Positions 61,132 through 64,000 of a stretch of DNA of 64,000 nucleotides are shown in pieces. How positions within the stretch are numbered: position 1 is the stretch's first letter; each line of letters starts with the position of its first letter. The notes below the pieces were generated by a model. The model did no database searches, was not told the DNA's origin, and saw nothing but the letters and a program-made list of their open reading frames with translations. This DNA is from Pyxidicoccus xibeiensis (GTDB lineage Bacteria; Myxococcota; Myxococcia; Myxococcales; Myxococcaceae). The translations under genes and the position numbers were made by a program. Location: positions 248,001-312,000 of the forward strand of contig NZ_JAJVKV010000013.1 of the NCBI RefSeq assembly GCF_024198175.1, in the 5' to 3' direction.

Positions 61132-62820
61132 TCAGGGTATGGCCGGTGCCCGGCGGCTGGGCCGCACCACCGCCGCCACCGTGTCCAGCAGCTTCGGCAG
61201 CTGGAGCGGCTTCTCGAAGAAGCCGTCGATGCGCTCCAGCCCCTGGCCCGAGGTGAGGGACGCCACCTCGCTGGCCCCCGAGATGATGTACACGACGATG
61301 TCCGCCAGCGACTCGGTGCTCCGGATGAAGCGCAGCACCGACTGGCCGTCCTCCTCGCTGAGCCGCAGGTCCAGCAGGACCATGGCCGGACGGATGTGGG
61401 AGAGGATGGAGCGCGCCTCGGAGGCCCCCGAGGTGGCCATCACCCGGTAGCCCTCCTGCTCCAGCACCTGCTGGAGGACCTCGCGGCAGTCGGCGTCGTC
61501 CTCCACCAGGAGGATGCCGCCCGACTTGGGCGCCGCCTGCGCCATCTCCGGCGCGCTGACGGCCCCGGCGAACATGGGCAGCACCATCTGGAAGGTGCTC
61601 CCCTCGCCGAGCACGCTGGAGGCATCCATGCGCCCGCCGTGCAGGGCGACGATCTTGCCCACCAGCGGCAGGCCCAGGCCGGCGCCCGGGGGACGTGGCA
61701 TGCCCGGCGTCGCGCGGTAGAAGGCGTCGAAGACGTGCTCCAGCGCCTCGGCGGACATGCCGGGGCCGCTGTCCTTCACCGTCAGCGCGGCGAGCCCGTC
61801 CTCGGAGGACACGCGCACCTCCACGGTGTCGTCCGCCTCGCTGTGGTGGATGCCGTTCTCCACGAGGTTGTGGATGGCCTCGGCGATGCGCTCGCGGTCT
61901 CCCCGGACGAAGACCTCGGGGCAGGGCGGAATCACCACGCGCACCTTGCAGTGCTCGGCGAGGGCGCCCAGCGCGCGCACGACTTCCTCGGCCACGGCCT
62001 TGAGCCCGAAGGGGCGCTGGTTGAGCTGCATCTTCCCGGACTGGAGCCGGGACATGAGCAGCAAATCGTTCACCATGCGCAGCATGCGGTCCGAGTTCCG
62101 GTCGCAGATCTGCACCGCGCGGCGCTGGGAGTCCGTCAGGGGCCCCAGCTTCTCGCGCCCCATCATGGCCAGGTAGGACTTGATGGTGGTGAGCGGGTTC
62201 TTCAGGTCATGAGAGACGTTGCCGAGCAGCTCCTCGCGGTTCTGCTCGAGGCTCTTGAGGCCGGCGATGGCCGTCTGGAGGTCCTTGTTGCGGCGGGCGC
62301 TGTCATCGCGCAGGCGCGCCACCTCGTAGGCGGCGGTGAGCTGGGCGGCCAGCGACTCGAGCAGCGTGTCGGACGGCTCCCGGCGCGCGCCCAGCACCAC
62401 CAGCACGCCGGTGACGCCGTGGGGGCTCTCCAGGGGGACGGCGACGGTGTCGCCCTCGCGCAGCAGCTCCTTCTGGGCGAACGCGCGGCCCACCACGCCC
62501 TCGCCCGGGACGGCGGCGGTGACGCGGTCGTCGTAGCGGCCGCGCACGTGCTCGACATGGAGCTGCTCCCGCGACGGGAAGTGCCGGGCGACGTAGCAGA
62601 CCTTCGGCTTCAGCAGCGTGTGGATGGTCTGCAGGTGGGAGCGCAGGGCCTCGGTGGGCCCCGCGTTGTCCGTCAGGTGGCGCGCCATTTCCAGCAGGGC
62701 GCGGTTGGCGGTATCGGCGTCCACCGGAGGAGCGGGCTTGGCCGGACGACGGGAGGGCTTCTTCGCGATGGGACGCAGCGGCACGACTTCGGCCAGCGGC
62801 CCCTTCTTCTTCGAGCGCAC
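61132..62820 (-). CDS. Hybrid histidine kinase (GAF-HisKA-HATPase-REC)
   Basis: 562 aa from GTG 62820 with AGGA 7 bases before it; TTG 62838 would add six residues. A Lys/Arg/Pro-rich leader is followed by a GAF domain (about 40-175), HisKA with phospho-acceptor His204 ('LLGNVSHDLKNPLTTIKSY'), HATPase boxes N 'EAIHNLVENGIHHSEAD', G1 'VKDSGPGMS' and G2 'PGAGLGLPLVGKIV', and a C-terminal receiver with 'GILLVEDDADC', phospho-Asp in 'MVLLDLRLSEEDG' and Lys in 'FFEKPLQL'. No transmembrane helices: a cytoplasmic sensor. Its partner is not adjacent. Confidence 0.93.
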   Translation of the reverse strand: MRSKKKGPLAEVVPLRPIAKKPSRRPAKPAPPVDADTANRALLEMARHLTDNAGPTEALRSHLQTIHTLLKPKVCYVARHFPSREQLHVEHVRGRYDDRVTAAVPGEGVVGRAFAQKELLREGDTVAVPLESPHGVTGVLVVLGARREPSDTLLESLAAQLTAAYEVARLRDDSARRNKDLQTAIAGLKSLEQNREELLGNVSHDLKNPLTTIKSYLAMMGREKLGPLTDSQRRAVQICDRNSDRMLRMVNDLLLMSRLQSGKMQLNQRPFGLKAVAEEVVRALGALAEHCKVRVVIPPCPEVFVRGDRERIAEAIHNLVENGIHHSEADDTVEVRVSSEDGLAALTVKDSGPGMSAEALEHVFDAFYRATPGMPRPPGAGLGLPLVGKIVALHGGRMDASSVLGEGSTFQMVLPMFAGAVSAPEMAQAAPKSGGILLVEDDADCREVLQQVLEQEGYRVMATSGASEARSILSHIRPAMVLLDLRLSEEDGQSVLRFIRSTESLADIVVYIISGASEVASLTSGQGLERIDGFFEKPLQLPKLLDTVAAVVRPSRRAPAIP

Positions 62821-62920
62821 GTTGGAATCCTGCTTCAAGTTCCGCGCGCGAGGGAACGGCCCCGGCTGGCGGGGCCATCCAAAGGACAGTGGCCGTGTCG
62901 TCTGCCCGACAGCCCGGCTC

Positions 62921-63649
62921 TCAGACCCGGCGCTGGACGCGGCCGTCCTGGGCGAGGACGTAGGGCTCCACCAGCAGCGGCTCCACCTTCTCGCGGTAGC
63001 CGTCCACGGAGAAGCCGCCCTCGACGAGGGCGGCCAGGGCGGAGGTGCGCACCCGGCGGGCCGTCTCGTCGGCGGTGAGCAGCTTCAGCATGGCCTCGCG
63101 TGCCGGCTCGTACTTGAAGGCGCCGAGCGCCTTGAGGGCGGCGATCTTCACGTCGTCCTGCATGTCCTCCAGGAAGGGCACCACGACGGGCGGAATCCGC
63201 GGGTCCTGCTTGTCGGTGACGTGGTGGAGGAGGACGACCTTCTTCTCCGGGTTGCGCGTGTAGTGGGCAGCCAGGTGCCGGAGCGCCTCCACGCAGGCGC
63301 CGATGACCTCTTCCTCCGTCTGCAGCTCGCCCAGCAGGCGCAGCGCCCAGGAGGCGGCGGACTCGCTGGTGCGGAGGAAGTCGAGGATGGGGGGCACGGC
63401 GTCCTTGCCGAAGCTCTTGATGAGCTCGAAGGTGTGCTCCTTCTCGTCCGCGTCCGTGGTGAGCGGGTCCACGGTGATGGTGAACCGGCTGAGCAGGACG
63501 GAGACGGCCTCGGGGTACTTCATCTCCCCGAGCTGCTGGATGGCCTTCTGCCGCGTGGCGGGGTCTCCGTACTTCTGGGTCACCTTGGGCTTGAGCTTGA
63601 GGGCTTTGTCGGGGCCCGAACCGCCCGTGAAGATGTCTAGAAGGCCCAT
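62921..63649 (-). CDS. HEAT-repeat scaffold protein
   Basis: 242 aa. A short start ('MGLLDIFTGGSGPDKAL') is followed by about five HEAT-like helical repeats, such as 'ATRQKAIQQLGEMKYPEAVSVLLSRF', 'ELIKSFGKDAVPPILDFLRTSESAASWALRLLGEL' and 'VKIAALKALGAFKYEPAREAMLKLL' (in parts), with 'TARRVRTSALAALVEGGFSV'. Probably a cytoplasmic protein-protein interaction scaffold. ATG 63649; 100 bp upstream of the kinase gene. Confidence 0.85.
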   Translation of the reverse strand: MGLLDIFTGGSGPDKALKLKPKVTQKYGDPATRQKAIQQLGEMKYPEAVSVLLSRFTITVDPLTTDADEKEHTFELIKSFGKDAVPPILDFLRTSESAASWALRLLGELQTEEEVIGACVEALRHLAAHYTRNPEKKVVLLHHVTDKQDPRIPPVVVPFLEDMQDDVKIAALKALGAFKYEPAREAMLKLLTADETARRVRTSALAALVEGGFSVDGYREKVEPLLVEPYVLAQDGRVQRRV

Positions 63650-63737
63650 GTGCGCGTCTACTCCGTTTCCCGCGGAAGCGTGGCTGTAGGAGGCGCCGTC
63701 TATGACGGGGCGGCGCCCGGGACAAGAGACAAGAGGG

Positions 63738-64000
63738 TCAGAGCGTCAGCTCACGGCGGACGTCACCCCGGTAGGCGCGTGAAAGGGCCTCGGCCGCGGC
63801 CCGGGCCTCCTCGGTCGCCTCCTCGGGGACCTTGACCTGGAGGTGGAGATAGAGGTCGCCCGGCGCGCCGCCCTTGAGGGACGGCACCCCGCGCCCCTTG
63901 AGGCGCATGCGGCGGCCGGACTGAGAGTTCGGGGGCACCTTCACCGTCACCTCCCCCTGGAAGGTAGGGACGCGCACGTCCGCGCCGAGCAGCGCCTCCG
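63738..64000 (-). CDS. DnaJ-family chaperone, C-terminal part (truncated by window edge)
   Basis: About 87 residues of a DnaJ C-terminal substrate-binding domain: 'ALLGADVRVPTFQGEVTVKVPPN', 'GRRMRLKGRGVPSLKGGAPGDLYLHLQVKVPEEATEEAR' (in parts), ending 'DVRRELTL'. The G-x-x-x-R-L-K-G-R-G motif with 'GDLYLHLQVKVP' is diagnostic of DnaJ/CbpA CTD-II. The start of the gene lies beyond base 64000. Confidence 0.92.
   Translation of the reverse strand, partial: EALLGADVRVPTFQGEVTVKVPPNSQSGRRMRLKGRGVPSLKGGAPGDLYLHLQVKVPEEATEEARAAAEALSRAYRGDVRRELTL

Overview
The window is high-GC DNA (around 70 percent G+C by eye) with strong third-position GC bias, many GTG and TTG starts and tightly overlapping genes. 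Together with a eukaryotic-type Ser/Thr kinase, sigma54 enhancer-binding regulation, many lipoproteins and a hybrid histidine kinase, this points to a myxobacterium of the Myxococcus/Corallococcus/Pyxidicoccus type. That assignment is inference; there is no rRNA or other taxonomic marker here. I found no tRNA, rRNA, CRISPR array or insertion sequence.

Layout. 1-1813: end of a glycosyltransferase gene and a second, overlapping glycosyltransferase. 1823-6663 (minus): a compact run thiS-thiG-thiE/tenI, then an integral membrane protein, a DUF4129 protein and a DUF4350 protein. 7008-10465 (plus): coiled-coil lipoprotein with a good terminator, atypical Ser/Thr kinase, M19 dipeptidase, Cys-rich lipoprotein. 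10676-13332: a translationally coupled pair, a TROVE-like/vWA protein and an ARPP-2-like protein with a C-terminal HTH. 13339-13962 (minus): an AhpD-like peroxidase reading frame with an in-frame UGA exactly at the resolving/peroxidatic Cys position, followed by a SECIS-like hairpin, so probably a selenoprotein. 14033-20090: alpha/beta hydrolase, CorA-like transporter, an unknown helical protein, HAD phosphatase, RlmI-like methyltransferase, and an esterase-like protein.

20204-50491 (minus): about 30 kb and 20 co-directional, mostly overlapping genes encoding an extracellular contractile injection system (eCIS; Afp/PVC/MAC family). Reading from its promoter: DUF4255 tube-cap protein, carboxypeptidase-regulatory-like protein, two sheaths alternating with two inner-tube proteins, a 58-aa protein, LysM adaptor, spike hub and spike as separate genes, gp25, two gpJ-type baseplate proteins, a beta-propeller/tail-protein-I protein, three tandem paralogues sharing an N-terminal module, two unknown proteins, an AAA+ ATPase, a 1656-aa candidate payload and a DnaJ-type zinc-finger protein. 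A near-consensus sigma54 -24/-12 promoter lies about 50 bp before the first gene, and a sigma54 activator lacking any N-terminal sensor domain is encoded immediately upstream (50779-51795), with a hairpin terminator between them. This gives a self-contained regulated injection-machine locus.

52019-64000: a hydrolase-fold protein lacking its nucleophile, a membrane-anchored subtilisin with a DUF5818 partner, CPBP protease, DUF6265 lipoprotein, PlsB-type acyltransferase, argS, hybrid histidine kinase, HEAT-repeat protein and the 3' end of a DnaJ-family gene.
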